Shown here: positions 37,748-47,513 of the stretch, one piece after another | How the letters are laid out: every line of letters begins with the position of its first letter | How positions within the stretch are numbered: position 1 is the stretch's first letter | Origin: Sphingomonadales bacterium | GTDB lineage: Bacteria > Pseudomonadota > Alphaproteobacteria > Sphingomonadales > Sphingomonadaceae | Length of the DNA stretch: 64,000 nucleotides | NCBI GenBank assembly: GCA_028868535.1 | Contig: JAGWUH010000017.1 | Span: forward strand, 1 to 64,000 | Reading direction: 5' to 3' | Position numbers and translations under genes: made by a program | The notes under the pieces: generated by a model | What the model was told of the DNA's origin: nothing | Seen by the model: only the letters and a program-made list of their open reading frames with translations | Database searches by the model: none

Positions 37748-37948
37748 TCAGGGCAGTTCCTTGCGAATCCGCTCGATCAGCGCGCCGATCCGCTCCGCCG
37801 CCTCGGTAAAGGTCTTGACGTCCTCGCGCTGGTTGTTGCCGCGCGCTTCCTTGGCCGCCTCGACATAGTTCTCCATGTCCGCCTCGAGCGCGTCCACCAG
37901 CATCTCGGCTTCATCTTCGCTCAGCGACAACTTGATCGTCTTGGCCAC
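37748..37948 (-). CDS. Small hypothetical protein, helical
   Basis: A 66-residue acidic, wholly helical protein (MAKTIKLSLSEDEAEMLVDA...). It starts at GTG 37948 with GAGGAG about six bases upstream; the longer frame to 38152 is not supported. The composition is that of a real protein and the ribosome site is good. No family is recognised. Confidence 0.65.
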   Translation of the reverse strand: MAKTIKLSLSEDEAEMLVDALEADMENYVEAAKEARGNNQREDVKTFTEAAERIGALIERIRKELP

Positions 37949-38233
37949 GTCGGCTCCTCTGTCTCGTGGGGAGGCTCGGCCAGACCACAGCGACGCCCGC
38001 CCGTCCAGACCCTGCACCCTCGTCATCCCCGCGAAAGCGGCGGCCTCGATCGCCCACGGCAACCCGGCCTCACAAGCCCGGCCAGCGACGGTCCGACGCC
38101 CGTCGCATTCAGAAAAACGGCCCCGTTCATGAACAATTGCTGCACGCGACATTCAGGACGAGGCCAAGCGCCTGCGCCGATAGCGGTCGCGGCCCCAGCC
38201 GGGCCGTGGAGAGTCAGTCGCAGGATAGCCGCC

Positions 38234-38440
38234 ATGAAGTCCGCGCTCAGAACGATCGCATTCGCCCACGGCGATCCCGACGAAGCCATCGTCGCGCTGC
38301 TCGAGGTCGCGCTCGCCCCGCTCGCGGACCGTCACGCCTACTTCGCCGCCGCCCACGTCGAGACCGCGCTCGCCGCCCACCTCATCCAGTGGGAGGAGGA
38401 CCGCGCCTGCAACTTCGCGGCGATCCAGCCGCTGCAATGA
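38234..38440 (+). CDS. Small hypothetical protein
   Basis: A 68-residue acidic-neutral protein (MKSALRTIAFAHGDPDEAIV...) with AGGA eight bases before the ATG. No family is known to me and the opposite strand also has an open frame, so it may not be a gene. Confidence 0.4.
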   Translation: MKSALRTIAFAHGDPDEAIVALLEVALAPLADRHAYFAAAHVETALAAHLIQWEEDRACNFAAIQPLQ

Positions 38441-38492
38441 CGCGCCGGCGGCCGCGGCGGCAGCGCCGCGCCCGCCGGCCGCGGATCGCGTG

Positions 38493-38675
38493 TCACATCT
38501 TGCAGGTGCGGATGCCGAACAGCGAATAGGCCGGACAATACCCGATCACCCCGGTCAGCAGCGGCACCACGCCGATCCATCCCCAGGGCGCGAACTGCCC
38601 GGTCCAGGCCAGCCCGATCAGCACCAGCCCGACGATCACCCGCAGCAGCCGGTCGATGGTTCCCTCGTTACGCAT
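38493..38675 (-). CDS. DUF2892 (YgaP-like) small membrane protein
   Basis: A 60-residue membrane protein with two hydrophobic helices. MRNEGTIDRLLRVIVGLVLIGL and GVVPLLTGVIGYCPAYSLFGIRTC are the DUF2892 signature. Family members are often fused to or placed beside rhodanese or sulfur-handling genes. A Crp-type box lies about 58-73 bases upstream of its start and the Crp-type regulator gene precedes it, so it is the likely target of that regulator. Confidence 0.85.
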   Translation of the reverse strand: MRNEGTIDRLLRVIVGLVLIGLAWTGQFAPWGWIGVVPLLTGVIGYCPAYSLFGIRTCKM

Positions 38676-38732
38676 GACGTGCACTCCCTCCTCTTGGACA
38701 GGGCTGTCCTGCCCGCCGCCCCGTCCGCCGTC

Positions 38733-38748
38733 TGTGACCGCGGTCACA
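38733..38748. promoter_or_regulatory. Crp/Fnr-type operator
   Basis: TGTGACCGCGGTCACA is a perfect 16-base palindrome with TGTGA-N6-TCACA half-sites, the consensus of Crp-class regulators. It lies between the end of a Crp-family gene and the start of the DUF2892 gene. The regulator's recognition helix contains R-E-V-V-S-R, spaced as in Crp, which reads TGTGA. Confidence 0.75.
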
Positions 38749-38773
38749 CAGGCGCCGGTTCGCCGGGGGCGCG

Positions 38774-39364
38774 TCACAGCGCCGCCAGCCGCTCCGCCGC
38801 GATCACCCGCAGGTGCCCGCGTGCCAGCTCGACCAGCCCGTCGCGCGCCAGCGTGCTCAGGTGCCGGCTCACCACCTCGCGCACGCTGCCGATCTCGCTG
38901 GCCAGCGCCTCGTGCGTCGCGGTGACCACCCCGTCCTCGCCCATCAGCCGCAGCAGCGCCCGCGCCAGCCGCGACTCGATGCCGACCAGCGCCACGTCCT
39001 CGACCAGCCGTTCCAGCTCGGCAAAGCGCGCCGCGACGCTGGCGAACAGGCGGTCGCGGAAGGCCGCATCCTCGGCCAGTCGCGCCTGGAACGCGCCCGG
39101 CGGCGTCACCTCGATGGCGATTTCGCCTTCCGCCACCGCCTCGGCGGAGTAGCGGGTGCCGTTGACCAGGCAATTGAACGTCTGCAGGCACACCTGCCCC
39201 GGCCCGACCCGATAGAGCACGATCTCGCGTCCGTTCGGCGCGGTCAGTCCCACCCGGATCGTGCCTTCGTGGACGGTCACGAAGCCCCGGCACTCGTCCC
39301 CCGCCCGATACAGCACCGTCCCCGCCGGCAGGCGCGTGCTCATCCGTGTCGAATCCGTTGCCAT
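38774..39364 (-). CDS. Crp/Fnr family transcriptional regulator
   Basis: A 196-residue regulator with an N-terminal cyclic-nucleotide-binding-like beta roll (about 10-110) and a C-terminal winged helix (about 140-190). The recognition helix SVREVVSRHLSTLARDGLV carries Arg-Glu-x3-Arg as in Crp. Two cysteines occur in the beta roll (ECRG and VCLQTFNCLVNG), so a redox or metal signal is possible in place of cAMP; no Fnr-type cysteine cluster is seen. Probably controls the downstream DUF2892 gene. Confidence 0.87.
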   Translation of the reverse strand: MATDSTRMSTRLPAGTVLYRAGDECRGFVTVHEGTIRVGLTAPNGREIVLYRVGPGQVCLQTFNCLVNGTRYSAEAVAEGEIAIEVTPPGAFQARLAEDAAFRDRLFASVAARFAELERLVEDVALVGIESRLARALLRLMGEDGVVTATHEALASEIGSVREVVSRHLSTLARDGLVELARGHLRVIAAERLAAL

Positions 39365-39881
39365 GCCATCCTCGCCGCGGCCGATGCGCCCCCGGCTCGC
39401 TCCCGCGCCTATCGCGGCAAGCGCACCTCGGACATGATCTCGCGCAACACCGTACCAAGCTCGGGATCATCGGCAATCAGCTTGCGGACGTCCGGCCCTG
39501 CGTCGCATGGATCGCCCGGTGCAGACAGGATCGCACAATCCACTTTCCTACAGAGTGAAGGTTTGTTAACGATATCAACGCTCTTTGCCATCGTTTGTAT
39601 TTCCGCCCGAGAGGGTAAGGATCGATCGCCCATGCTCGTGGCGTGCGATCGGAATTTCGCGCGCGCTTGCTAAGAAGTTCTCGGAACAGCGGCAGCAGAA
39701 AAGTCTCCGCCTGAACCTTGTCAACGTGTGTCAACACCCCGACCGCCTGTCTCGCGTAACACCCACGCTCCCAGCGGAGTCGCCGCTGGTCGCGGCGACG
39801 TTGAACTGACGGAGTCTCATGGGGTCGCGATCGACAAGCGATCGCTTCTTGTGGGGGCTGCGGATGGGTGAAAGCGGACGG
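39365..39881. other. Intergenic region, possible small ORF
   Basis: About 515 bases with reduced GC between the Crp-type gene and the flavoprotein gene. The only frame with protein-like composition is on the minus strand at 39409-39591 (listed separately). I see no repeat, tRNA or clear terminator. Confidence 0.4.
39409..39591 (-). CDS. Possible small hypothetical protein
   Basis: A 60-codon frame (MAKSVDIVNKPSLCRKVDCA...) with two cysteine pairs and an ordinary composition, but a weak ribosome site and no known family. It is included because nothing else explains the region. Confidence 0.28.
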   Translation of the reverse strand: MAKSVDIVNKPSLCRKVDCAILSAPGDPCDAGPDVRKLIADDPELGTVLREIMSEVRLPR

Positions 39882-41579
39882 CTAGATTCCCATCCTCCGC
39901 GCTTCGGCCAGCAGCGCGTCGCTCGGGTCGCCGCAGGCGTGCCGCGCCGCCAGCCAGCCATAGGTCATGCCGCGCGCATTCGAGATGCCGCTCTGCATGA
40001 CCGCGCCGGTCTCCATCCGCGCGGTCGAGTTGCCCGACGCGTAAAGCCCCGGGATCGCCGCGCCGTTCCAGTCGACCACGCGGGCCTGGTAGTCGATCAT
40101 CAGCCCGGTCGACGGGATGCCCGTGCCCCCCATGCGATGCAGCTCCACCGCATAGAACGGCGCCTTTTCCAGCGCGCCGAGGTTCGGGTTGGGCTTGTGG
40201 AACGGGTCGCCGCACATCCACGTGCTCCACGGATGGCTGCCCCGGCCGAAATCGGGATCGACGCCCTTCGCCGCCCCCTCGTTGAACCGCGCCACCGTCG
40301 CCTCCAGCCCGGCCGCGTCGACGCCGATCATCCACGCCAGCTCGCCCAGCGTGTCCGCCCGGGCGCCAAATCCCTCGGGCCAGTCCTGCCCCGGGGTCAG
40401 CGATGCGAACGGATACTTTTCCAGCACCTGGCTGTCGATCACCACCCAGCACGGGAAATTGGGGTGCGTCTGGTTGCCGCCGTCGATCTGGTCGATCGTA
40501 TAGTAGAACGAGCGATAGAACGCCTCGTTGCCGAAGCGCTTGCCGGCGCGGTTGACGACGATGGTGTGCGGCTGGCCGATCACCGGCAGCGCGCTGCGCC
40601 ACAGCGGCTTGCCCTCCTCGTCCTCCTCGCCCGGCACCAGCATCCCCAGCGAGGTGATGTCCGGCACCGATGCGATGCGCGCGCCCAACGGCCCGGCCAG
40701 CCGGAAATGCGCGCCGTTGATCCCGGAGAACAGCATCGAACCCTGCTCCAGCGTGCGGCTCAGCGTCCGGTTCAGCTCCTGGTTCTGCTCATAGCTCGAT
40801 ACCGCGATCACCACGCCCTTGTCGGCGCGCACGAACAGGTCCTTGCCATCCTGCCGCGCCCGCACGCCGACCACGCGGCTGCCGTCGGCGATCAGCTCCA
40901 CCGCCTCGGTCCCCGTCATCAGCGGAATGCCCCGGTCCAGCGCTCCCTTGACGAAATAGGCGGCCAGCCCCGGGCCCAGGCAGCGCTCGTCGTTCTGCAG
41001 GCGCTCGCCCATCTTGGCGAAGTCCCATTTCATCATGTTCGCGGTGCCGCCGGCGGTGAACATGTCGTGGTGGGTCAGGCCATAGGGCATCTGCGGCGAC
41101 AGCCGGGTCCGCGCCTGCCATTCGCCCAGCGTCGCGCCGGGGAAGGGGACGCATTCCAGCATCCGTCCTTCCGGAACTGCATCGTTGGTCGCCTTGTAGT
41201 AATAGTCCGGGCAGTTGCGGATCACTTCCATCCGCAGCCCGATGCGGTCCTCGAACCACGCCAGCGCCTGCCGCGCGTGGACCACCTTGTTCAGGATCGC
41301 GCCGTCCTCGCCATAGTCCATCGACAGCCGCTTGAGATAACGGAAGCCGCTGTCGACCGAATCCTCGACGCCGATCGCCTCGGCATGATGGTTGCCGGCA
41401 ACCCAGACCTCGCCCATCGACAGCGCGGTCACCCCGCCGACCTGGTCGCTGCGCTCCAGCACCACCGCGCTGGCGCCGTGCTCGTGCGCGGTGATCGCGG
41501 CCGACAGCCCGCCGATGCCCGAGCCGATGGCGACGACGTCGGTCTCGATATCCCACGCGGCGGGCACGTTGTTCAGCAT
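39882..41579 (-). CDS. FAD-dependent oxidoreductase, 3-ketosteroid dehydrogenase-like
   Basis: A 565-residue flavoprotein of the fumarate reductase/KstD superfamily. The dinucleotide motif is DVVAIGSGIGGLSAAITA, followed by VLERSDQVGGVTALSMGEVWVAGN; the C-terminal FAD site reads GLYASGNSTARMETG. Related enzymes desaturate ring ketones such as 3-oxosteroids. With the ferredoxin and P450 genes just upstream it seems part of a pathway for a steroid- or terpene-like compound; the substrate is not determinable. Confidence 0.85.
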   Translation of the reverse strand: MLNNVPAAWDIETDVVAIGSGIGGLSAAITAHEHGASAVVLERSDQVGGVTALSMGEVWVAGNHHAEAIGVEDSVDSGFRYLKRLSMDYGEDGAILNKVVHARQALAWFEDRIGLRMEVIRNCPDYYYKATNDAVPEGRMLECVPFPGATLGEWQARTRLSPQMPYGLTHHDMFTAGGTANMMKWDFAKMGERLQNDERCLGPGLAAYFVKGALDRGIPLMTGTEAVELIADGSRVVGVRARQDGKDLFVRADKGVVIAVSSYEQNQELNRTLSRTLEQGSMLFSGINGAHFRLAGPLGARIASVPDITSLGMLVPGEEDEEGKPLWRSALPVIGQPHTIVVNRAGKRFGNEAFYRSFYYTIDQIDGGNQTHPNFPCWVVIDSQVLEKYPFASLTPGQDWPEGFGARADTLGELAWMIGVDAAGLEATVARFNEGAAKGVDPDFGRGSHPWSTWMCGDPFHKPNPNLGALEKAPFYAVELHRMGGTGIPSTGLMIDYQARVVDWNGAAIPGLYASGNSTARMETGAVMQSGISNARGMTYGWLAARHACGDPSDALLAEARRMGI

Positions 41580-41684
41580 GGCGGCATCCTTCCGAATCGG
41601 CGCGGGCTTGTCCCCGTCGGCGTCCGCAGGCTAGCGCGGCCGAACGCCGTCGTCATCCATAATGAATCGGTACCGTCGCTTTAA

Positions 41685-42005
41685 TCAGCTCTGCGATTCC
41701 GGCAGGCGCAGCACCATGCCCTCCATCGCCTCCACCGCCAGGACCTGGCAAGACAGCCGCGCCCCGTCGCCTTCCTCGTGCCAATAGTCCAGCATCTCCA
41801 CCTCGCTCTCGCGCGGCGTCCCCATCAGCGCGCGCCACTCGGGATCGAAGTAGATGCGGCAGGTGCCGCAGGCACAATTGCCGCCGCACTCGGCCAGGAT
41901 GCCCGGCACGTTGGCGGCCACGGCGTTCTTCATCAGCGACAGCCCGGGGCGGGCGTCGACGATCGTCTCGCTGCCGTCGTGCTCCCGGAAGGTGATCTTC
42001 ACCAT
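41685..42005 (-). CDS. 2Fe-2S ferredoxin (adrenodoxin/putidaredoxin type)
   Basis: A 106-residue electron carrier. The cluster ligands are in ECGGNCACGTC (C-x5-C-x2-C, with a further cysteine in between) and LSCQV. MVKITFREHDGSETIVDARPG and the C-terminal LRLP are typical of ferredoxins that serve bacterial P450s. It lies 19 bases downstream of the P450 gene on the same strand, so it is almost certainly its redox partner. The ferredoxin reductase is not in this cluster. Confidence 0.93.
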   Translation of the reverse strand: MVKITFREHDGSETIVDARPGLSLMKNAVAANVPGILAECGGNCACGTCRIYFDPEWRALMGTPRESEVEMLDYWHEEGDGARLSCQVLAVEAMEGMVLRLPESQS

Positions 42006-42024
42006 CGGCTTCGGTCCTTTCGCG

Positions 42025-43311
42025 TCAGATCCGCTCGAACGTCATCTGCTGCTCGAGCACGCCATAGAGCGAGTAGTTCGGCAGGAAGTCGAACTGCCGC
42101 GCGCCCTGCGGTCCGTGGCGGCCCTCGTCGATGCGGAAGTTCCTCGCCCGCGCCAGCAGCCGCTCGATCGCCACCCGCCCTTCCGCGCGCGCCAGCGGCC
42201 CGCCGGCACAGGCATGGAGGCCGCGCCCGAACGAGACGTGCTGGCGCACGTTCTTGCGGCCGACGTCGAACGCCGCCGGGTTCTCGAACTTGGCGGGGTC
42301 GCGGTTCATCGCGCTGATGTGCAGCATCACGTGCTGGCCCGGCTCGAAGGTGAAGTCACCCACGGTCGTGCGGTTGCGGACATAGCGGAACGTGCTCTTG
42401 GTCACGCCCTCGATGCGCAGCACCTCGTCGACGAAGTCCGGGATCAGCGCCGGTTCCGCCCGCAGCCGGTCCTCCAGACCCGGGTTGTCCGCCAACTGGC
42501 GCAGCATCGCCGCGAACAGCTGCACCGTGGTGTCCTGCCCGGCGCCGAACAGGAACGTCGCCACCGCCACCACCGCCTCGGGCGGCGGCAGCGTGCCGTC
42601 GTCGTAGGTCTGCTCGCACAGCCGCGTCAGCACGTCGTCGCGCGGGTTGGCCCGGCGGTCGAGCACGTAGCCGTAGAACTGCATGCCCATGCGCAGCAGC
42701 GGATTGGCCGACATGTCGAACCCGCCGCCCAGGTTGCCGGGCATCTGGCCGGGATCGGCCGCCATGCCGCGCACCGCGACGCGGTCCTCCGGCGGCACGC
42801 CGATCAGCTCGGCGATGACGAGCTGCGCGAACGGCTGGCCGAAATCGGTGACGACATTGAACCGGCCCTTGCCAATGAACTCGTCGATGATCTGGTCCGC
42901 CACCTCGTACATGTAGGCCTCGTTGGCCTTCATCCGGGCGGGGGTGATGATGCCGTTGAGGATCGCCTTCGACTTTTCGTGCGCGGCGGTGTCCTCGGAC
43001 ATCACCGAGGACAGGTAGCCATTGTTGGCGCGACATTCCTCGATCTGCTCGTCCATCGGCCGGTGCGGGTCATAGTCGAGCGGCAGGTACGGGCCGGTGA
43101 CGGTGTTGATCGCGGAGAAGTTGATGTCGTCGCGGAAGATCGCCAGCCCTTCATCGTACCCGGTCACCGCCACGACGTTGCGATAGCCCAGCGGCACGAT
43201 CGGCCCCTTGCCGCGCAGGTATTCGAAATAGGGGTGCGGCTTCGCGGCGATGTCGTACGCGGTGAAGACGTCGGTCTTGTCGTAATCGATCCCGGGGTCG
43301 GCTTCGCTCAT
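42025..43311 (-). CDS. Cytochrome P450
   Basis: A 428-residue soluble bacterial P450 monooxygenase. The I-helix FLFGAGQDTT, the ExxR motif in VDEVLRIEG, and the heme loop SFGRGLHACAGGPLARAE with the cysteine ligand are all intact. It receives electrons from the adjacent ferredoxin to hydroxylate an unknown hydrophobic substrate. It is the first gene of the P450-ferredoxin-flavoprotein run; AGGAGG precedes the ATG. Confidence 0.95.
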   Translation of the reverse strand: MSEADPGIDYDKTDVFTAYDIAAKPHPYFEYLRGKGPIVPLGYRNVVAVTGYDEGLAIFRDDINFSAINTVTGPYLPLDYDPHRPMDEQIEECRANNGYLSSVMSEDTAAHEKSKAILNGIITPARMKANEAYMYEVADQIIDEFIGKGRFNVVTDFGQPFAQLVIAELIGVPPEDRVAVRGMAADPGQMPGNLGGGFDMSANPLLRMGMQFYGYVLDRRANPRDDVLTRLCEQTYDDGTLPPPEAVVAVATFLFGAGQDTTVQLFAAMLRQLADNPGLEDRLRAEPALIPDFVDEVLRIEGVTKSTFRYVRNRTTVGDFTFEPGQHVMLHISAMNRDPAKFENPAAFDVGRKNVRQHVSFGRGLHACAGGPLARAEGRVAIERLLARARNFRIDEGRHGPQGARQFDFLPNYSLYGVLEQQMTFERI

Positions 43312-43369
43312 CGCATCCTCCTGCCGCTTTGTTGCTAGGCAGGTGTATAGCTAAACCGCGCAGCGTCAA

Positions 43370-43630
43370 TCACCAATGCAGGTCGAGGTTGCGCCCCAGG
43401 AAGATCAGCGCCATCGCGCCCAGCACCGAAGCCAGGCAGCCCGCCCGGTTCAGCCCGTCGTTGATGCCGCGCCGCGACGAGGCGGCCACCACCATCCCCG
43501 CCAGCAGCGAGCCGCCGATCCCCAGCAGGCAGGTCATCCACCACCCCAGCGGGATGGACCCGGGATAAAGCCACTTCGCCAGGGTGCCGATGAAGAACCC
43601 GGATATCAGCGCGCCGATCACGTTGAGCAT
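43370..43630 (-). CDS. GlsB/YeaQ/YmgE family stress-response membrane protein
   Basis: An 86-residue membrane protein with three hydrophobic segments; MLNVIGALISGFFIGTLAKWLYPG and GWWMTCLLGIGGSLLAG are the family signature (transglycosylase-associated). Family members are stress-induced but have no known enzyme activity. GGGAGG lies just upstream of ATG 43630. It follows tyrC by 29 bases. Confidence 0.88.
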   Translation of the reverse strand: MLNVIGALISGFFIGTLAKWLYPGSIPLGWWMTCLLGIGGSLLAGMVVAASSRRGINDGLNRAGCLASVLGAMALIFLGRNLDLHW

Positions 43631-43659
43631 TCCACCCTCCCGTTGCGGCGCCGCCGCGC

Positions 43660-44574
43660 CTAGTGTTTGCGGCCGAAGTCCGGCCGCGCGTCGTCCTGGC
43701 CCATCTCGATGATCGACCGGCGGATCGCCCGCGTCCGCGTGAAGTGGTCGAACAGCGTCGCGCCGTCGCCCACCCGGATCGCCTTCTGCAACGCGGTCAG
43801 GTCCTCGGAGAAGCGCTGCAGCATCTCCAGCACCGCCTCCCTGTTCGACAGGAACACGTCGCGCCACATCGTCGGGTCGCTGGCGGCGATTCGGGTGAAG
43901 TCGCGGAAGCCGCCGGCCGAATACTTGATCACCTCGCTCTGCGTCACTTCCTCGAGGTCGCTGGCGGTGCCGACGATGGTGTAGGCGATCAGGTGCGGCA
44001 GGTGGCTGGTCACGGCCAGCACGCGATCGTGGTGGGCGGCGTCCATCAGCTCGACTTTCGCGCCGATCGCCTCCCAGAACGAGGTCAGCGCCGCCAGCTT
44101 CGCCGCATCCACGTCCGCCGGCGGGGTGACGATGCACCAGCGCCCCTGGAACAGGCTGGCGAAGCCCGCGTCGGGCCCGGAATTCTCGGTGCCCGCCACC
44201 GGATGCGCCGGGATCACGTGCCGCCCGGGCAGGGCATCGGACAGCGCCTTCGCCACCGAGACCTTGCAGCTGCCGACGTCGCTGACCACCGCGTCGGCGC
44301 GCACCGCGTCGGCCACGGCCAGCGCGGATTCGCCCATCGCCCCCGGCGGCACGCAGAAGATCACGCAATCGGCCTCGCGCACCGCGTCGGCGGCATCGTC
44401 GCAGACGCGGTCGACCAGCCCGCGCTCCGCGGCGCGCGCGCGATGCGCCGGCGAAAGGTCGAACCCGGTGGTCCGCACCCCCGGCAGGTATTCGCGCACG
44501 GCCAGGCCGATCGAGCCGCCCAGCAGCCCCAGCCCGACGATGGCGATGCTGCGAAAGCCCCCAGCGCCGCTCAT
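43660..44574 (-). CDS. tyrC: Prephenate/arogenate dehydrogenase TyrC
   Basis: A 304-residue NAD(P)-dependent enzyme of tyrosine synthesis. The Rossmann motif [15 protein letters not shown], the [13 protein letters not shown] region, the catalytic histidine region in [15 protein letters not shown] and the C-terminal helical dimer domain ([10 protein letters not shown]) are present. ATG 44574 overlaps the hisC stop by four bases. The hisC-tyrC pairing is common in alphaproteobacteria, where the aminotransferase also works on aromatic acids, so cyclohexadienyl activity is likely. Confidence 0.93.
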   Translation of the reverse strand: MSGAGGFRSIAIVGLGLLGGSIGLAVREYLPGVRTTGFDLSPAHRARAAERGLVDRVCDDAADAVREADCVIFCVPPGAMGESALAVADAVRADAVVSDVGSCKVSVAKALSDALPGRHVIPAHPVAGTENSGPDAGFASLFQGRWCIVTPPADVDAAKLAALTSFWEAIGAKVELMDAAHHDRVLAVTSHLPHLIAYTIVGTASDLEEVTQSEVIKYSAGGFRDFTRIAASDPTMWRDVFLSNREAVLEMLQRFSEDLTALQKAIRVGDGATLFDHFTRTRAIRRSIIEMGQDDARPDFGRKH

Positions 44575-45671
44575 TTCGCCGCTTCCGCCAGCTCGCGCAG
44601 GCCGGCGACGATGTCGTCCATCTGCGCGGCGGTGCCGATGGTGATGCGCAAGGCCTGCGGCAGGCCCTGGCCCGGCAGCCAGCGGGTGATGGTGCCGCGC
44701 TCCGCCAGCCCGTTGTAGGCGGCCTCGGCGGTCAGCTTGCCCTCGAACAGGATCAGCACGAAGTTGGCCTGGCTCGGCAGGGGGCGCAGGCCGTGGTTGC
44801 CCATCGCCTCCAGCGCCGCGACGAAGCGCGCGCGCTCGGCCCGGTTGTGCTCGCGCGATTGTTCCACGAACGCCTGGTCCGCCACCGCCGCCAGCGCCAT
44901 CGCCTGCCCGGTGCTGGAAATGTTGAACGGCCCGCGGATGCGGTTCAGCGTATCGACGATCGGCGCCGCCCCGGTACCCCAGCCGATGCGCTCGCCCGCC
45001 AGGCCATAGATCTTCGAGAACGTCCGCGTCACCAGCACGTTGTCGTGGCGCTCCGCCAGCGCCAGCGCCCCGTCATCGTCGGCGGCGGCGACGTATTCGC
45101 CATAGGCCTGGTCGATTACCAGCAGCACGTCCGCCGGCAGCCCGGCGTGAAGCCGCGCGATCTCTCCGGCGGGCAGGAACGAACCGGTCGGATTGTTGGG
45201 ATTGGCAATGAACACCACCCGCGTCCGCGCGCTCACCAGCGCCAGCAGCGCATCGACATCGGTGCCATAATCGGCGTCGGGCGCCACCACCGGCGTCGCC
45301 CCGCAGCGGCGCGCAGCAATGTCGTAGACCGAGAAGCCATAGCGCACGTAGACCACCTCGTCGCCCGGGCCGGCATAGCCCTGCGCGGCAAGGTTCAGCA
45401 GCTCGTCCGAGCCGGTGCCCATGACGATCCGCGCCGGATCGATGCCATGGAGCCCGCCGATCGCCGCGCGCAGCGCCTTGCTGTCGGGATCGGGATAGCG
45501 GCACGGCTCGGCCACGTCGGCGCGCGCCGCCAGCGCGTGCGGGCTGGTTCCCAGCGGGTTCTCGTTGGCCGAAAGCTTGATCAGAGGCCGGCCGTCGGCC
45601 CCCGTGCTCTTGCCGGGAACATAGGCATGGATCGCGCTGATCCACGGTTTCGGAGTGGGAACCTTGGTCAT
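44571..45671 (-). CDS. hisC: Histidinol-phosphate aminotransferase HisC
   Basis: A 366-residue fold-type I PLP enzyme acting in histidine synthesis and, given the tyrC neighbour, probably on phenylpyruvate-type acids too. [14 protein letters not shown], the [11 protein letters not shown] segment, and the PLP lysine in [19 protein letters not shown] are seen. ATG 45671 starts [14 protein letters not shown]. It is divergent from metX, with 47 bases between the two starts. Confidence 0.95.
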   Translation of the reverse strand: MTKVPTPKPWISAIHAYVPGKSTGADGRPLIKLSANENPLGTSPHALAARADVAEPCRYPDPDSKALRAAIGGLHGIDPARIVMGTGSDELLNLAAQGYAGPGDEVVYVRYGFSVYDIAARRCGATPVVAPDADYGTDVDALLALVSARTRVVFIANPNNPTGSFLPAGEIARLHAGLPADVLLVIDQAYGEYVAAADDDGALALAERHDNVLVTRTFSKIYGLAGERIGWGTGAAPIVDTLNRIRGPFNISSTGQAMALAAVADQAFVEQSREHNRAERARFVAALEAMGNHGLRPLPSQANFVLILFEGKLTAEAAYNGLAERGTITRWLPGQGLPQALRITIGTAAQMDDIVAGLRELAEAAK

Positions 45672-45718
45672 GATGGCCGCGCCCTTACCGCAGCTTCTCC
45701 TGAAAAGACAGCGGCAGC

Positions 45719-46885
45719 ATGGCATTGACAGCCGGCCCGCGCCCGCCCAATTCCGTCGCCGCAATGGCCACCGCCGAAATCCTCACCCAGTCCGGCACCC
45801 TCGAGCTCCCCGAAGCGCTGCCGCTCGATTGCGGGCAGAGCCTCCCCGGCACGCAGATCGCCTACGAGACTTACGGCACGCTCGATGCCGCCCGGGGCAA
45901 CGCGGTGATGATCTGCCACGCCACCACCGGCGACCAGCACGTCGCCAGCACCAATCCGCGTACCGGCAAGGCCGGCTGGTGGCAGCGCATGGTCGGCCCG
46001 GGCCTGCCGATCGATACGAACCGGATGTTCGTGATCTGCGCCAACGTGCTGGGCGGCTGCCTCGGCTCGACCGGGCCGGCCAGCCCGGGCCCGGACGGCG
46101 CGCCATGGGCGATGCGCTTCCCCGTCATCACCATCCGGGACATGGTGCGGGCCCATGTCGCGCTGCTCGACCATCTCGGCATCGACCGGCTGGCGGCGGT
46201 GGTCGGCGGCTCGATGGGCGGGATGCAGGCGCTGTCGCTTGCCGCCAACTGGCCCGGGCGGGTGGACAAGGTGCTGGCGATCGCCTGCACCGCCGCCATG
46301 CCGGCGCAGAACATCGCCTTCCAGGAAGTCGGCCGGCAGGCGATCATGGCCGATCCGGACTGGCAGCAGGGCGCCTACTACGGCACCGGCAAGGCGCCCG
46401 ACGCCGGCCTCTCTGTCGCCCGCATGGCCGCGCACATCACCTACCTGTCCGAAGCCTCGATGCACGAGAAGTTCGGCCGCCGCCTGCAGAACCGGGATGC
46501 CAAGGCCTTCGGTTTCGACGCCGATTTCCAGGTGGAAAGCTACCTGCGCCACCAGGGCGTCACCTTCACCACTCGCTTCGACGCCAACTCCTACCTCTAC
46601 ATTACCCGCGCCATGTCGTACTTCGACCTGGTCGAGGAGAAGTTCGGCGATCCCGGCGCCGGCCTGCTGGCGGACGTGTTCACCGGCACGCAATCGCGCT
46701 TCTGCGTCGTCAGCTTCGATTCGGACTGGCTCTATCCCACCCCCGAATCGCGCAAGATCGCGCACGCGCTCAACGCCGCCGGGGCGCCGGTCAGCTTCAT
46801 GGAGCTGTCCGCGCCGTTCGGGCACGACTCGTTCCTGCTCGACGTCCCCGCGCTCGATCGCGTCATCGCCGGGTTCCTCGGCTGA
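45719..46885 (+). CDS. metX: Homoserine O-acetyltransferase MetX
   Basis: A 388-residue alpha/beta-hydrolase-fold acyltransferase of methionine synthesis. [12 protein letters not shown], the nucleophile elbow [12 protein letters not shown], and the acid and histidine of the triad (SDWLYPT and [11 protein letters not shown]) are visible. The start may be ATG 45719 or ATG 45764. Whether acetyl- or succinyl-CoA is used cannot be told with certainty. metW begins inside its stop codon. Confidence 0.95.
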   Translation: MALTAGPRPPNSVAAMATAEILTQSGTLELPEALPLDCGQSLPGTQIAYETYGTLDAARGNAVMICHATTGDQHVASTNPRTGKAGWWQRMVGPGLPIDTNRMFVICANVLGGCLGSTGPASPGPDGAPWAMRFPVITIRDMVRAHVALLDHLGIDRLAAVVGGSMGGMQALSLAANWPGRVDKVLAIACTAAMPAQNIAFQEVGRQAIMADPDWQQGAYYGTGKAPDAGLSVARMAAHITYLSEASMHEKFGRRLQNRDAKAFGFDADFQVESYLRHQGVTFTTRFDANSYLYITRAMSYFDLVEEKFGDPGAGLLADVFTGTQSRFCVVSFDSDWLYPTPESRKIAHALNAAGAPVSFMELSAPFGHDSFLLDVPALDRVIAGFLG

Positions 46886-47475
46886 TGCCCGGCCTCCGCC
46901 CCGATCTCGCGGTGATCGCCGACCACGTCGCCCCGGGCAGCCGCGTGCTCGACATCGGCTGCGGCGACGGCACGCTGATGGCGGCGCTGCGCGACCGCCG
47001 CGGCTGCGACGCGCGCGGCATGGAAATCGATCCGGCCAATGTCGCCGAATGCGTCGCGCGCGGGCTTTCGGTGATCCAGGGCGATGCCGACAGCGACCTC
47101 GCGTTCTACCCGCCGCAAAGCCTCGACTACGCGATCCTCAGCCAGACGCTGCAAACGACAATGCGGCCCGACAAGGTGCTGGAGGAGCTGCTTCGCATCG
47201 GCCGCCGCGCCTTCGTCTCGTTCCCCAATTTCGCGCACTGGCGGGTGCGTGCCTCGCTGCTGTGGACTGGGCAGATGCCGGTGACGCGGCTGCTGCCGGT
47301 TGCCTGGTACGAGACGCCGAACATCCACCACCTGACGATCCGCGACTTCCGCGAATTCGTCGCTGCGCGCGGCATCATCGTCGAACAGGCGTGGTATCTC
47401 GCCGGCGATCGCGTGTTCTCGGGCACGCTGGCCAACTGGCGGGCCGAGCATGCGGTGTTCCTGCTGCGGCGGTGA
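46885..47475 (+). CDS. metW: MetW methyltransferase-like protein
   Basis: A 196-residue class I SAM-fold protein with VLDIGCGDGTLMAAL and the long family-specific segment FVSFPNFAHWRVRASLL...TPNIHHLTIRDF. MetW works with MetX in methionine synthesis. It starts at TGATG on the metX stop, the standard metXW arrangement. Confidence 0.95.
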   Translation: MPGLRPDLAVIADHVAPGSRVLDIGCGDGTLMAALRDRRGCDARGMEIDPANVAECVARGLSVIQGDADSDLAFYPPQSLDYAILSQTLQTTMRPDKVLEELLRIGRRAFVSFPNFAHWRVRASLLWTGQMPVTRLLPVAWYETPNIHHLTIRDFREFVAARGIIVEQAWYLAGDRVFSGTLANWRAEHAVFLLRR

Positions 47476-47513
47476 ACTTGCGCTCATCCCCATCCGCAGG
47501 CACAAGCCCGCCC

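Noticed and set aside
45672..45718. Possible SAM-II riboswitch before metX
   Set aside because: Only 47 bases separate hisC and metX, and neither the pseudoknot sequence pattern nor a suitable stem is visible.
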